Assembly (NCBI GenBank): GCA_021209875.1
Contig: JAGYVD010000008.1
Span: 3,409,501 to 3,473,500, forward strand
Length of the DNA stretch: 64,000 bases
Source: Rosellinia necatrix
Lineage: Eukaryota; Ascomycota; Sordariomycetes; Xylariales; Xylariaceae
Direction: 5' to 3'
In this document: positions 49,301 to 61,075 of the stretch, piece after piece
Position numbering within the stretch: the first letter of the stretch is position 1
Layout: the number at the start of each line of letters is the position of its first letter
Notes under the pieces: generated by a model
Database searches by the model: none
What the model saw: the letters and a program-made list of their open reading frames with translations, nothing else
Told to the model about the DNA's origin: nothing
Position numbers and translations under genes: made by a program

Positions 49301-50390
49301 GTGGGAGGATAGAATCTCGTGTGTTCTTGGCGACCTATCCAAGCCCCGTCTTGGCCTTGACGATGCCAGCTGGAAACACGTCGCCGAGACAGCGGATGTC
49401 GTGGTTCATAATGGTGCTTATGTCCACTGGATTGCCCGATACGAGCAGATGCTACACAGTAACGTGCTCTCTGTTGTTGATGCCATGAAGCTCTGTAACG
49501 AGGGCAAGGCTAAGCTTTTCTCCTTCGTTTCGTCGACTTCGACTCTGGACACCGACCACTACCTGAACCTCTCAATGGACCAGGTCGCCACCGGTCGCAG
49601 CGCGGTGCTTGAGGCAGACGATATGGAGGGCAGCCGTCATGGCCTTGGTACTGGTTATGGCCAAACCAAGTGGGTTTCCGAGCAGCTGGCTCGCGAGGCC
49701 GGCAAGCGTGGTCTCCATGGCTCCGTTGTCCGACCTGGGTACATTCTTGGCGGCCGCAGTGGTGTTTCCAACACGGATGATTTCTTGATCAGGCTTTACA
49801 AGGGCTGTGTCCAGCTGGGCGCCAGGCCGCGGATCATCAACACCGTCAACGCCATCCCGGTTGATCACGTTGCCAAGGTCGTCATTGCCTCGGCCTTGAA
49901 CCCTGCGCTGCCTGGGGTGAACGTATGTCACGTCACGGCACACCCGAGACTGCGCATGAGCGAGTTCCTCTCGGCGCTCAGCTACTACGGGTACGACGTC
50001 CCCGAAGTCGACTACGACGAGTGGAAGACGCAGCTCGAGGAGTTCGTCTTAGCTGGTTCGGTGGAGAAGGATCAGGAGCAGAGTGCGCTCATGCCGTTAT
50101 TCCACATGGCCACGTCGGACCTGCCCTCCACAACGCGCGCGCCCGAGCTAGACGACAGGAACGCTGTGGCTGTCCTCAAGGGCGATGCTGACCGCTGGAC
50201 GGGCGTTGATGATAGCGCGGGCGAGGGCGTTACGCGCGAGGATATTGGAAGGTACCTGAGATTTTTGGCGACGATCAAGTTCCTGCCTTGGCCGAGCAGC
50301 CGCGGACGCGAACTACCGCCTATTTCAGCCGACATTGCGCAGGCTCAGGCACAATGGGGAGTGGGTGGTCGTGGTGGCGCTGCTTCATGA
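46334..50390 (+). CDS. LYS2: L-2-aminoadipate reductase (alpha-aminoadipate reductase, Lys2)
   Basis: Reduces alpha-aminoadipate to the semialdehyde in fungal lysine biosynthesis; needs 4'-phosphopantetheine. Eight exons: 46334-46461, 46620-46773, 46826-46883, 46937-47000, 47112-47464, 47521-47802, 47858-48779, 48836-50390 (1,171 aa). All seven introns are GT..AG, and each join restores a conserved stretch ([43 protein letters not shown]). Adenylation domain: [48 protein letters not shown]. The carrier site [13 protein letters not shown] has Ser at about 668. The thioester-reductase domain has [12 protein letters not shown] (about 757) and the [11 protein letters not shown]yr/Lys pair (about 928/932). 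Length is normal for the family and no break is seen. Introns cluster in the first 1.5 kb. Confidence 0.93.
46499..46562. repeat. Four 16-bp tandem repeats in Lys2 intron 1
   Basis: Units of the type CTTGTCAAACATATGC repeated four times, with degenerate copies on each side, inside the 158-nt first intron. Confidence 0.85.
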
Positions 50391-51925
50391 TTCCCCTGCG
50401 CCGGATGGGATGATGTTAGATGGGTGTCAAATCTCAAAAAAGTCCTTTAGAGGGAGGCGTATGGGTGTGAAAAGTTGTCTTTTTAGTGGGATAGATGATT
50501 TATAGGGGTCAAAACAACCGGAGAATCTATTAGCGACCTAGCCGACATGCCCCGTCAGAAGCTACATAAATTGTACATACATTATGTCGCCATTCTGTGT
50601 CCTGACGATGGAGTGGGCCAAGCCTGATCAAAACCGGTGCTGGCGCTAAGCTCGGTTTATCGTGGTTATGATATATTTGTATTAGCATGACCAGTTTATA
50701 CCATGGAAGTCGGACAACCCGGGCCACGTTCACCTTGAATATTCATATCAGCCGAATAAGTCATATAACGTGCTACACGTTCCTTACTCTGCCTCCTTTA
50801 TTGATTGGCCCGTTGGTACATCAAGAGATCTGCCATCTTATAACTAAAGCAGGCCCGGGGATCCATGATGCCGTGCCCTAGCCCTATACGTACCATTGCT
50901 CCTACCTGCGGCTTAGACAGCTTCTAATTGTCATCAAGTGACCAAACACCCAGCTCCCAACCGTTTTAGTGCGCGGGCTAACATTTCTCAGAATCTAGGG
51001 GCATCATACAGTTCATAGAGAAGGCCAACACCTATGTGGGATTTTTATTTTTTAATTTTTATTTTTTTTTAATTTTTACTGTATTTCAGGAGGTTCTGAG
51101 GTTAGATCAGTATCGTAGCTATCTATATACTATTAGATTACTTTTGTGTGTCGCCACGTTTTTAATCTATAAAAACCACAAAGTATAACTAAGTAACTAG
51201 GGACGACAATACTATAGCAGAGATGGTATTGGGAATATTTTCATCCTGTTACGGATGGCAACAAAAAATAAACCAGATGGCTCAATGGTTTATCTCAGTC
51301 GTAGTACGAAACCCACTTTTCGCTGCACCGGATCTTAAGAATAGTACATCGTGATGATATATTTATATTTATATGGCTTTCAATTAGGTATTGTGTGAAG
51401 GTCCTTGGCGCTAGATGGCAATTCGCCGCGGGGTTAGTTGACTCCCGAGAGCACTGCCGTGGTTCACGTTCGTTCAGCTGCTCTACCGACATTTAGCTAC
51501 GGGCCGATGCTTCACAGTAGACATGATGACAATGCGATATCGAATTTAGGGGCCGGCAGGGCATAGATGCCAAAACAGAAAGGGCAACATATCTACGTAC
51601 ATCACAGGTCGAGCATCGTTACTATGGGAATAATAGAGAATTCTATACACTAGTACAAGGGCGCGGGGGACGGCCTGAAGAAGCGCGCCCACGCGCCATG
51701 GTGGCGGTCGCCATTGCAATTTCCCGGGTTATCAAACGCGCAAGGAATTACATGCCTCATCTACCAGCCTCGATGCGGCGGTTGGTCTTTTACACCTGGG
51801 GGAATACCCGTCCACCATACCCGCATCATCACGGTGAAAGAATCGGGGTCTAAGCAGGGGTTGGTTCAAAGTAGTAGGCGCACGGGCAGGTTGGCGTTTT
51901 AATGTACAAAGTGAACAAAGTGCAT
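50391..51925. other. Convergent intergenic region
   Basis: Lies between Lys2 and the acyl carrier protein gene. It has an A+T tract at about 51041-51076. A partial tRNA-like D-arm is visible on the minus strand near 51475-51510 but no complete tRNA. No gene called. Confidence 0.5.
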
Positions 51926-52781
51926 TTAATTGGCATCGGGCTGTTGCACGATGTAGTCAACAGCCTGGTTCACTGTCGGGAGCTGCGTCAGCGGCATGAC
52001 CATGGAGCATGTCTGGTAGGGATCTTGTGCGTCGGGTCGAGGGACGGGGGATATACGTACCGCTTAGGATGGCATCCGCCGCCTTGTCAGGGATCTCGAT
52101 ACTGAACTCCTGTTTTGCGTCTGTTAGTTACGAGACCATGCGTTGGGCCAGGTGCGGAGGAGGGGGTCCCAGCAGGACTCCATCCGTCCACGCCTCCGGG
52201 CGGATCTGTACCTCTTCTATCGCCATCACCACCTCTACTGTGTCCAAGCTGTCCAGGCCGAGGTCGTTTGCGAAGTGGGCGGTGGGCTTGATCTGCTTTA
52301 GTGTCAGCAACCCAATCCGGTCACCCAATTCAGCCCCCCCAATTCAGTCCCCCAATCGGGGTGGCATGCGCCATCGGTAGGGTCATACGTTGATCGGGTC
52401 GTTGACCTAAGGAGTGGGATAGAACGTTAGCATACGTTTCGTCCATTACGGCGACGCCGGGATTACCGCTCGCAGAGCGAAAGGAAACGAAATGGGGGAT
52501 GAAATGGGATGAAATGGGATGAAATGGAATGAAATGGAATGAAATAGACTAACCTTGTCGAAGCCCTGCAGAATACCCATGATGCGACCCTCTATCTCTT
52601 CCTTGTTCAGGCCCGCGGGGGCAGAGTACATGCGTACGGCGGGAGCGGCGGCGGTCCTTGATGTGGGCGCAAGAAGGGAGCCGGTAGCTCTGGGAGCGAG
52701 AAGGGCGGATCGAGCGGCGACGGGGCGCGCAGCGAGGCGGGAGGCCGCCGCAGCGGATCGTAGGACGGCGGATCGGAACAT
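51926..52781 (-). CDS. Mitochondrial acyl carrier protein (complex I NDUFAB1-type)
   Basis: Carries acyl chains on phosphopantetheine for mitochondrial fatty acid and lipoate synthesis and is a subunit of complex I. Five exons: 52781-52554, 52406-52389, 52292-52212, 52109-52061, 51972-51926 (140 aa). Exon 1 gives an Arg/Ala-rich presequence (MFRSAVLRSAAAASRLAARP) and the start of the ACP fold. Exon 2 is a microexon of 18 nt encoding VNDPIN. Exon 3 has the carrier site DLGLDSLDTVEVVMAIEE, the Ser of DSL being modified. Exons 4-5 give EFSIEIPDKAADAILS and VNQAVDYIVQQPDAN. Every junction restores the expected ACP sequence. Immediately upstream on the same strand is another complex I gene, NDUFS8. 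Confidence 0.92.
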
Positions 52782-53582
52782 TGTGACGGTCGGGATCACT
52801 CAATTCAATGAGTCTAGGCGACGAGTTGGCCGGCAATGGCGGGTCGAGGGCTTTGGCGACGGTGGCGGTTGGAGGGGCGGAGTATGGCGAGGCAGCTTGT
52901 GATGACGATGGGCGAGCAGCCAGGTCACGATAAATTTCTCGCCTCGTCTAGATAAGCACTTACTTACACTAGGTAGACCATTGATCCGAGCTCAGATATG
53001 CGGAGCCGGGCTTGGCCAGCCGTCTTCGGGGATAGCTGCACGTGACTGAGTTACGTTACCTAGAGATAGTGGCGAGATAGTGGCTTCCAAAGTTTCTGGT
53101 GGGATGACCCCACCGTCGACCGCCGCCTTGTCAGGTTTCGGTCTGTTGCAGCTGTGCATATGCTCCCTTGCCAGCTGGATTCGTAGCTCCTGGCCATCGA
53201 CACTACTACACTGGCCGGCCGGCCCATCGTAACGAGAGCACCTAGGTAGGCACCTCTAGGTAGGTAGCGCTGCACTTACTTATAGGTAGGCACCTAGTTC
53301 AAAGCGACCGATTGTGGGCATAGCAGGATAATGTACACCGTGTTGTGTCTCTCTGGTCTGACCATTGCCTCTGTCAATAGATATAATCCGCGCCATCCCA
53401 TCATATTACGGGAAGAAGGGTAGGAAAGGCAGCTTGTACGGAAGAGGGAAGAACAGAGGATCGCCATCTACGCCATATACGCCACAAACAAAAGTTGTTT
53501 CACGGGATTCTATGTTGTATATATGTACAGAACGCGACTGACAACTCGTCACGTTTGCCTCACATGCTTTTGTGGCCTTCTT
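52782..53582. other. Intergenic between the ACP and NDUFS8 genes
   Basis: Probable promoter of the ACP gene plus the 3' flank of NDUFS8. Holds CCTAGGTAGG and related motifs at 53239-53292. No gene. Confidence 0.5.
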
Positions 53583-54600
<1,018 letters not shown>

Positions 54601-55306
54601 GGTGGAGTGCAATTGGGCGATGACGCGGGCAGGCAGACGAAGGGGAGAGGGGGGGGAGGGGAGAGGGTCGACGGCCGAGCTCAATGGCTAGTACGAGGAG
54701 AGGCGAACATGCAGCAGAGCTAGGCTTGAGGTCATGATTGAAGGTTGGGGCTTTTTTTGGTGGAGTCGAACACCATCCATTACAAAAGCGAAGTTGTGAT
54801 TGGTCTGTCGTCGTCGTGGTACTCTTGCCGGGTCCGTTCCTAAAGCAAGCCACAGCAGCTTCCTACCTACATGAGCTTGTCAAGCCACAGTTACCAGACA
54901 ACTAGGTACCTGTTTGTGCTCATACTGTCTGTCAGGTAGGTAGGTACCTAGACCCATTAAGGTACCTTCGGTGACAATAACTAACTATAGTATAGAAAAA
55001 GAAAAAAAAAACAAAAAAAACAAAAAAAAGGGGGGATGAAAAGATCCTTATTTTATGTTAAGCCATCTCAACCAATAGTTGCATTGTATCGAACGTGTGA
55101 GTTTAGGAATATGGGTAGGTAGTATTTATGGGAATGGAGTACGATTCGTGATTCTGGATTGGTTTGGATAGGCTGATGCATCGCCTCTGTATCAAGCTGT
55201 GTTCAACTCAGATGCTACCTACCTAGGTAGATCCAGCGACCGAGGCAACGTTATGCTGCCTCCTACCTATCATGAACAAGCGGGCGTGTAGCCAGACAGA
55301 CACCCT
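54601..55306. other. Intergenic upstream of NDUFS8
   Basis: Contains CCTAGG/GGTACC motifs at 54901-54970 and 55211-55230, and an A-rich then G-rich run at 54996-55036. No gene. Confidence 0.5.
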
Positions 55307-56089
55307 CTATGGCCTAGGCGCATCCGTCAACGGCACATACCGCACCCCGTACATCCTCTGTTTCCGAACCGTTCCGCTCTCCTCCTTATCGACGACCCAG
55401 ATGTACTGCTGCCGCGCGCCGACACCCCCCTCCTCAACCGGGATGAACATGCGTCCGGGTTTGCGCAGCTGGTCCAGGAGCTCCGGGTGCAGCTCGACGG
55501 CCGCGGCCCCGACGTGAATGGCGTCCCAACCCTGTGCGTCGCTCTCGTCCGCAGCACCGCCGACGACAACGCCCACGTTCGGCTGGCCCGACGTCCCTGA
55601 CGGCGCCTCGGGCTCGGGCTCCACCCAGCCCTTCCGGCCGTCTCCGACGCGGAACCGCACGCGGCCGGACGACAGCAGATGCCGGCCCTCGGGCGACTTG
55701 CTCATGTTGGCGATCCCGAGCGCCTGCAGCGCCTCGATGTGCTCGACGCCGACCACCACGGCGTCCTCGCCCGCGAGCTCTGCCAGGATGTGCGTCAGGT
55801 ACCCGCTGCCGCTGCCGATGTCGAGGATCCGCCGCGGGCGCCTGCCGCCGCCGCCGGGCAGCACGTGCGGGAGCAGGGACTCGACGGCGTTGGCGTGCAT
55901 GTGCGGCGCGCTGATGGTCGCCCGGTGCCCGATGGACTGCGGCGAGTCCTCGTACGGCGACGACGGCGCGTAGTTGGCGCGGTCAACCTTGAGGAAGGCC
56001 GCCTTCACGGCCTCCTGCCTTATCATCCCGTTGCCCCAGAGGTTCTCGACGAGCGAGTCGTTGCTCGTCCCCGAGCTGCGCCACGCCAT
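55307..56089 (-). CDS. Protein-L-isoaspartate O-methyltransferase
   Basis: Repairs damaged proteins by methylating L-isoaspartyl residues with S-adenosylmethionine. Single exon, 260 aa, start MAWRSSGTSNDSLVENL as in eukaryotic PCMTs. Conserved parts: the substrate loop DRANYAPSSPYEDSPQSIGH, the preceding-motif-I helix (ATISAPHMHANAVESLLP), SAM motif I ILDIGSGSGYLTHILAEL, GVEHIEAL, then DAIHVGAAAVELHPELLDQL and a C-terminal RYVPLTD. There is an insert of about 25 residues between the GDGRKGW strand and DAIHVGA, typical for filamentous fungi. Mostly cytosolic. The frame is very GC-rich. Confidence 0.93.
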   Translation of the reverse strand: MAWRSSGTSNDSLVENLWGNGMIRQEAVKAAFLKVDRANYAPSSPYEDSPQSIGHRATISAPHMHANAVESLLPHVLPGGGGRRPRRILDIGSGSGYLTHILAELAGEDAVVVGVEHIEALQALGIANMSKSPEGRHLLSSGRVRFRVGDGRKGWVEPEPEAPSGTSGQPNVGVVVGGAADESDAQGWDAIHVGAAAVELHPELLDQLRKPGRMFIPVEEGGVGARQQYIWVVDKEESGTVRKQRMYGVRYVPLTDAPRP

Positions 56090-56127
56090 CTTGCGAAGGA
56101 GATGAAGGATTACGGCAGCCCCGAACC

Positions 56128-56179
56128 GTTGTGACGGTGCGTTGTGACGGTGCGTTGTGACGGTGCGTTGTGACGGTGA
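56128..56179. repeat. Four 13-bp tandem repeats upstream of the PCMT gene
   Basis: GTTGTGACGGTGC repeated three times plus one copy ending in A, 39 bp upstream of the minus-strand start codon, so probably in the 5' leader. Confidence 0.85.
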
Positions 56180-57162
56180 GTTGGTGTTTGAGTTTGGCGA
56201 AAGTAAAGGCCCGATGATTTGTAGTATGCCTATCTAGAGATGAGATGGGTAGGGTGGTGGTGAAAGTTGTTGTATTGCTAAGCTTCTAGTAATTGCCGGG
56301 TCTTCGCTCGGGGGTGGTTTTATGGTCTGTATCAAACGTGCTTTCCTTTAATCGAAACAGCAGCATCTGCCTTCTTGTTGCGAGGTTGCTTGCAAAGTGG
56401 TATTTTGTTTGGGGTCATGGCAAATGGGTAGCAGCGATGATCATTACACTGATGGTGTGTTCCGAAGCTGTCTGGGATTGGCTGATGCGGGGATGATGGG
56501 ATATGGAGGGCAATCGCGGTTGGTTCTTTGTTACACTTGGTAGGTATCTCATACATTGTATACCTAGGTAGGTACTTTTGATGTTTGTCAGGCGAATCTC
56601 GTCATGAGAAACTCAGTACCTACTTAGGTATTCCTCGAAATGTTTTCGCTTATGGGTTTGCCCCAGGACAAATCAGGAGCTATATAAGTTGAATACGGAT
56701 TGCAACAATTCCAACCTAACATCAATGTATGTGAGCTAACGACTGCCTACACTATTACAATGGCGGGGTTCATTCGTCTTGGGGCCCAATAATTACTTAG
56801 GTTAAGTACCTATTGTAGGTAGGTCATTTACTTATCAGGTACCTACCTAGCAGTAGGTAGCGTTCACAGGCTTTCGTCATAGGCACCTCATGGCCTTACA
56901 GGGTAGGTAAAAGGAGGCATTTCCCAAGGAAGGCGACAGTTAAAGTTCATCTTTTTCCTTGATCTTTCCCTTGTTTACACCTAGATTTATTTATTTCTAT
57001 TCCCGCAGTAATCGCGTGTATTATATATCCTGTAATGAATTCGGAGACTACCCTTCCTGGTACGTCCCTGGGTAATAACCCTTTTAGACCATGGGCTATG
57101 CAATCCTCCCTCCCTTTGGCCCTCACCTCGCTATATTCCAAGACGGCCCGCGAATGAAATGT
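56180..57162. other. Intergenic, no supported gene
   Basis: Contains CCTAGGTAGGTAC at about 56564-56576 and a cluster at 56810-56870. Frames on both strands are short and unsupported. Confidence 0.45.
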
Positions 57163-58006
57163 TTAAAACAGGTCAGGTTTCGTCATATGCTGGTACTCCC
57201 GAATGTGTTCCGTCGTCTGGTTCCAGCACCACATCGGATCGGGCGTCTTGGGGATGAACATGGGAAACCCATCGCAGCCGCTTGGCCTGACTGTGGTAGG
57301 TATTACCGTAATGAGTCGGCTATCTACTACCTGTTGCATACAATGCTGCCCGAATGTGTGGTCTTCCGTCTCGATGCTATTCTGTACATCGTCTTGGTAG
57401 TACTTCGATTGCTCCCACGTCATCACGCCCTTCCACGCGTATGGCTTTGGTCCGCGGAAGACGGCGTCGAGGTCATTGGGTAAGTCGTAATTAAGGGCTT
57501 CTTCTCTATAGTGCCCGATCTTTAGCCCACGAGCGCGGATTGTGTAGTGGTTTGTTTGTTTTCTTGTTTTCTTGTTTTCTTATTTTCTTGTTTGTATGCA
57601 TGGTAGTCTTGATCTGGGTCTTTGATCTGGGTGCGAGGGAATGCGAGTCGGACCCGACGTACAGCTTCCTACATATTAGGATCTCATGTTCCCTCGTCAC
57701 CAGCGTGGCGCCGACCTCCTCATGGCGATTCACCTCGATGACGGCGTGGAGGTAGCATGTAATGTACTCGGCCCGGTGGCGCTTTATATCGGTATCGAGG
57801 TAACTCAGCTGCTGGCGATGGGTGGGTGGGCAGCCCGACATCCTCTCGTCGTGCAGGTGCTCGGCATGCGCATAGATGATTCTTGTGATGTCTTTGTGCC
57901 ACTGGTGTCGTAGTACCGACTTGGCTATGCCGAAGGGAAGCTCCCCGAGGACCCGGAGAGCGGAGTGGTGGTCGTCTAGTGGGAGCTTGCAGGTGATGCA
58001 GGCCAT
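57163..58006 (-). CDS. Unrecognised two-exon protein
   Basis: Proposed exons 58006-57663 and 57562-57163 (247 aa) with a 100-nt intron (GTACGT..AAG). Exon 1 starts MACITCKLPLDDHHSALRVL and is His-rich (YAHAEHLHDERM). Exon 2 reads HYREEALNYDLPNDLDAVFR, then KPYAWKGVMTWEQSKYY, and ends EHIREYQHMTKPDLF. Both exons have protein-like composition, including well-spaced Trp/Tyr residues, and no alternative frame competes. Several CAAG acceptors occur in a (CAAAA)n-like stretch, so the exact 3' splice site is uncertain. No domain, signal peptide or membrane segment was recognised. Confidence 0.55.
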
Positions 58007-59168
58007 TGTAAGAATGGTGGGGGGGACAAGTTGGAAGCATCTAAATCCGCCATCGTTTGGCTATCCCCGGCGTGCGATAGGCCAGGGTCACGACAGGCGT
58101 ACTTGATTTATACAATCAGCCTTCGATGCCGGAAGGCAGCTTCAGGCAGGGCTCGGGATATGGAAGTCGCTTTCGTCGCGGACACGGCAAGTCCCGAATT
58201 CGACATGCACCATGGTGACTATCATCAGCACATGGGCGCTACTAATGCAGGCGCTCAGGGGCCCCTTATGAAATCCCAGGGGTATAGGTAGCTACGGCGA
58301 CGACGTCATGCTAAAAGCAATGTTGCCTCTTTGAGGATGCTCTTGCTCGAGTGTGTGACTGCATCCTCTCCTGCCGCAGTTACCACGTAGATTGGTGGTA
58401 CAACCTTACCTATCTGTAAACTAATGCAAGCAAGCCTGTAGCACAATTGTGCAATTACCTCAAGCATTTCCATAATCTACATATTGAGGCAGATCACTCT
58501 AAGCCCCTGAGGTCCTATTAAAACTACCTAAATGCCCACCTATCTACTCTTACCATAGGTAGTGCCTATCTAGGTACGTTGGTGGTATATCTATATAAAT
58601 TCCGGCCGCGTCAAGGAGCAGCGACTAGGTACCTAGGTAGTGACTTATACATCGGCCAATTAGGACAACGGCACAGTTGAACAGGGGGACTCTGGTACGT
58701 ACCTCGGTGATGCAATGACGATAGCTCCGTTGCCGGAGAGTTCGCTGGCCGACAAGCTCTGCAACTTTTACCACAGGCCACACCAAACTTCTGAAGGCAC
58801 ACCAGATGCACTGTCTACTTAAGTGGCCATACGATAGTGTATCGTCGCTAAAGCCAACCCCCTCTCCTGCCCCCCTGAAAAACTTAAAAGAAAAGGCGAA
58901 GAATCAATTGGGGATCCGCGTTTGTCGACCCCACCATTATCCCCGGATAAGTCGCCATTCCATGACGTGTGTTATAAACACAGGGGGATATACATACACA
59001 CCTCTTATATATATCGGTGACTCCTCTGGCTACGCTATCCTAGGCCGGCCAAGAAAGAAGAGGCCGAGTTGGAGGCAAAGGGCACCGGACAGTGCGCGTG
59101 AGTGAGAGGCAGAGGGAGAAGAGGACATTGGAGTGGAGAGAGAGAGAGAGAGAGAGGTATATACCAGG
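58007..59168. other. Divergent intergenic region
   Basis: Promoters of the unrecognised gene and the citrate carrier. Has CTAGGTACCTAGGTAG at about 58625-58640 and a (GA)9-type run at 59137-59155, 13 bp upstream of the carrier start codon. No gene. Confidence 0.55.
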
Positions 59169-60056
59169 ATGTCGACACAAGCACAGAGCGAGAAGCCCAG
59201 TGCGATGCGCTCCATCATCGCGGGCGCCACGGCGGGCGCCGTCGAGATCACCATCACGTACCCGGCCGAGTTCGCCAAGACGCGCACGCAGCTGAACCGC
59301 AACCTGGCGTCGGGCGAGGCGAAGCTGCCGTGGCCGCCGTTCGGCCGGCAGTGGTACGCCGGGTGCACAACGCTCATCATCGGCAACTCGGCCAAGGCCG
59401 CCATCCGGTTCGTGTCGTTCGAGCAGTACAAGCGGATGCTGGCGGACGAGAACGGCCGCGTGTCCGGCCCCCGGAACGTCATCGCCGGGTTCGGCGCCGG
59501 CGTCACCGAGTCCCTGCTCGCCGTCACCCCCACCGAGTCCATCAAGACGACACTCATCGACGACCGCAAGTTGGCCAACCCGCGGCTGCGCGGCTTCCTG
59601 CACGCCGTCCCCGTCATCGCGCGCGAGAGGGGCGTCCGCGGGTTCTTCCAGGGGCTGGTCCCCACGGCCGCGCGCCAGAGCGCCAACAGCGCCGTCCGCT
59701 TCGGCAGCTACACGTCCCTCAAGCAACTCGCCGAGTCCTACACGGCGCCCGGCGAGAAGCTCGGCACCGTCGCCACGTTCGGCATCGGCAGCGTCGCCGG
59801 CGCCATCACCGTCGCCGTCACCCAGCCCCTCGACACCGTCAAGACCCGCATGCAGAGCATCCAGGCCCGCCAGGTCTACGGCAACAGCTTCCACTGCGCC
59901 GCCCTCATCTTCAGGCACGAAGGCCTGTTGACGTTCTGGAGCGGCGCCCTGCCGAGGCTCGCGAGGCTCGTGCTGAGCGGCGGTATCGTCTTCTCCATGT
60001 ACGAGAAGAGCATGGAACTGATGACTCGCCTGGACCCCGAGAAGAGATACATATAG
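59169..60056 (+). CDS. Mitochondrial tricarboxylate (citrate) carrier, Ctp1-type
   Basis: Inner-membrane antiporter for citrate and related di- and tricarboxylates. Single exon, 295 aa. Three tandem carrier repeats of about 95 residues, each with the P-x-[DE]-x-x-[KR] signature: ITYPAEFAKTRTQ, AVTPTESIKTTLID, VTQPLDTVKTRMQ. The repeat-specific details fit the citrate branch: QWYAGCTTLIIGNSAKAAIR, RQSANSAVRFGSYT, and a C-terminal FWSGALPRLARLVLSGGIVF. Start is the ATG at 59169, after a GA-repeat leader. Convergent with the Cbp6-like gene. Confidence 0.93.
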   Translation: MSTQAQSEKPSAMRSIIAGATAGAVEITITYPAEFAKTRTQLNRNLASGEAKLPWPPFGRQWYAGCTTLIIGNSAKAAIRFVSFEQYKRMLADENGRVSGPRNVIAGFGAGVTESLLAVTPTESIKTTLIDDRKLANPRLRGFLHAVPVIARERGVRGFFQGLVPTAARQSANSAVRFGSYTSLKQLAESYTAPGEKLGTVATFGIGSVAGAITVAVTQPLDTVKTRMQSIQARQVYGNSFHCAALIFRHEGLLTFWSGALPRLARLVLSGGIVFSMYEKSMELMTRLDPEKRYI

Positions 60057-60486
60057 AGCGCGGGGAGGGGGGAACGGGGATTTCCGGGCTCGGGAGCTAG
60101 GGGGGGGCGGGGGAAGGAGGTGAAAGTGTACATGTTTAGATACCCGGGGAAAAGGAGCATGGAAATGCGGCAGTTGGATGCGCTGTATAATATTATTCTA
60201 CGATGGATAGATGGATCACGGCACCAAAAGACAAATGTTTTTGTGTTTATTATCAGCTTCGGGCATTTAAACCCGTACATACTATTTTGAGTGAGATGTT
60301 GAGCTGATTCAGGTGCCTGTTTCCAACCCCATGCCACTTTAGCAGCGCCGCCCACCGTGTCCCTAGTAGCCGTACATTCCGTTCACCAGCGATATTCCTG
60401 TTTCCTATGTATCGTGTTGCGCCATTTGCCGGCTCTTACAGGTATTATACATCGGGCCCCTGCCGAGCCCGAGGTTCGGTTCGCCT
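60057..60486. other. Convergent 3' flanks
   Basis: Between the citrate carrier stop and the Cbp6-like stop. G-rich run at 60062-60118. No gene. Confidence 0.5.
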
Positions 60487-61075
60487 TTATTGCAGCCGCA
60501 CTAGGCCTTTCATCCTCAACCGCAGTCTCTCGAACCATGACCGCGTGGGGGCTTCTTCGAGCTCTTTCAATAGGTTGGTGAAGTAGGCCGGGTTGCTCTT
60601 GGGCTGGAGTAGCGAGCCGGTGATGGGATACTGGAGACCCGTCAGCCTTCTCAACCGCAGGAATAACACCAGTGTGGCGATGCGTGGGGCTTGTTACTCA
60701 CCGCCCTCTTATACCGATTCTCGAGGAGCGAGTAGAGGGCGTTGGCTTGCTTCAGCTGCTCCTCCTCGGGTAGGTTGAGCTTCGGTTGCTCGAAGCGTTT
60801 TAATAGGATCGCCTGGAACTGGACCTCGGGTCGGATGGTGTCCTTGGGCCATTGGTTGAGGGCCCGGAGGATGAGGTTCCGCCCGCCCTGGGAGACGAAG
60901 TCTGTCAGTGGTGCTACGGTCACGACATCTCTGGCTTCGGTTGTCTCGATGTCGCACTGGATCAGCGGCGGTGATGGCGGCAGTGCTGGTGGTAGTGATG
61001 GTGGTGGTGGTGGTGGTGGTGGTGGGATGAGACGGACGAGGAGGGTTTGTGACATACAATAGCTTGACGAGACAT
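60487..61075 (-). CDS. Cbp6/UQCC2-like cytochrome bc1 assembly factor
   Basis: Proposed exons 61075-61058, 60887-60702, 60630-60487 (115 aa). Exon 1 is MSRQAI followed by a GTATGT donor. The 170-nt intron 1 contains a (CAC)n run and ends at CCCAG. Exon 2 reads GGRNLILRALNQWPKDTIRP, then RYKRA. Intron 2 (71 nt, branch CTGAC) joins to YPITGSLLQPKSNPAYFTNL and the end KGLVRLQ. The MSxQA..L.AL..WPKD.xRP layout is that of yeast Cbp6 and human UQCC2, mitochondrial proteins needed for cytochrome b synthesis and bc1 assembly. An unspliced reading from 61055 with a polyproline segment is possible but looks like translated intron. Family assignment is from memory of the pattern. Confidence 0.7.

Noticed and set aside
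51411..51515. tRNA-like D-arm (TAGCT..GGTAGAGC) on the minus strand
   Set aside because: No matching acceptor stem, anticodon arm or GTTCRA T-loop in the right spacing; at most a decayed relic.
59040..59918. Open frame of 292 codons antisense to the citrate carrier
   Set aside because: Shadow of a GC-rich gene; acidic and Gly-rich with no domain.
60888..61055. Polyproline N-terminus for the Cbp6-like protein
   Set aside because: Looks like translated intron: a GTATGT donor follows MSRQAI and a CCCAG acceptor restores the family layout.
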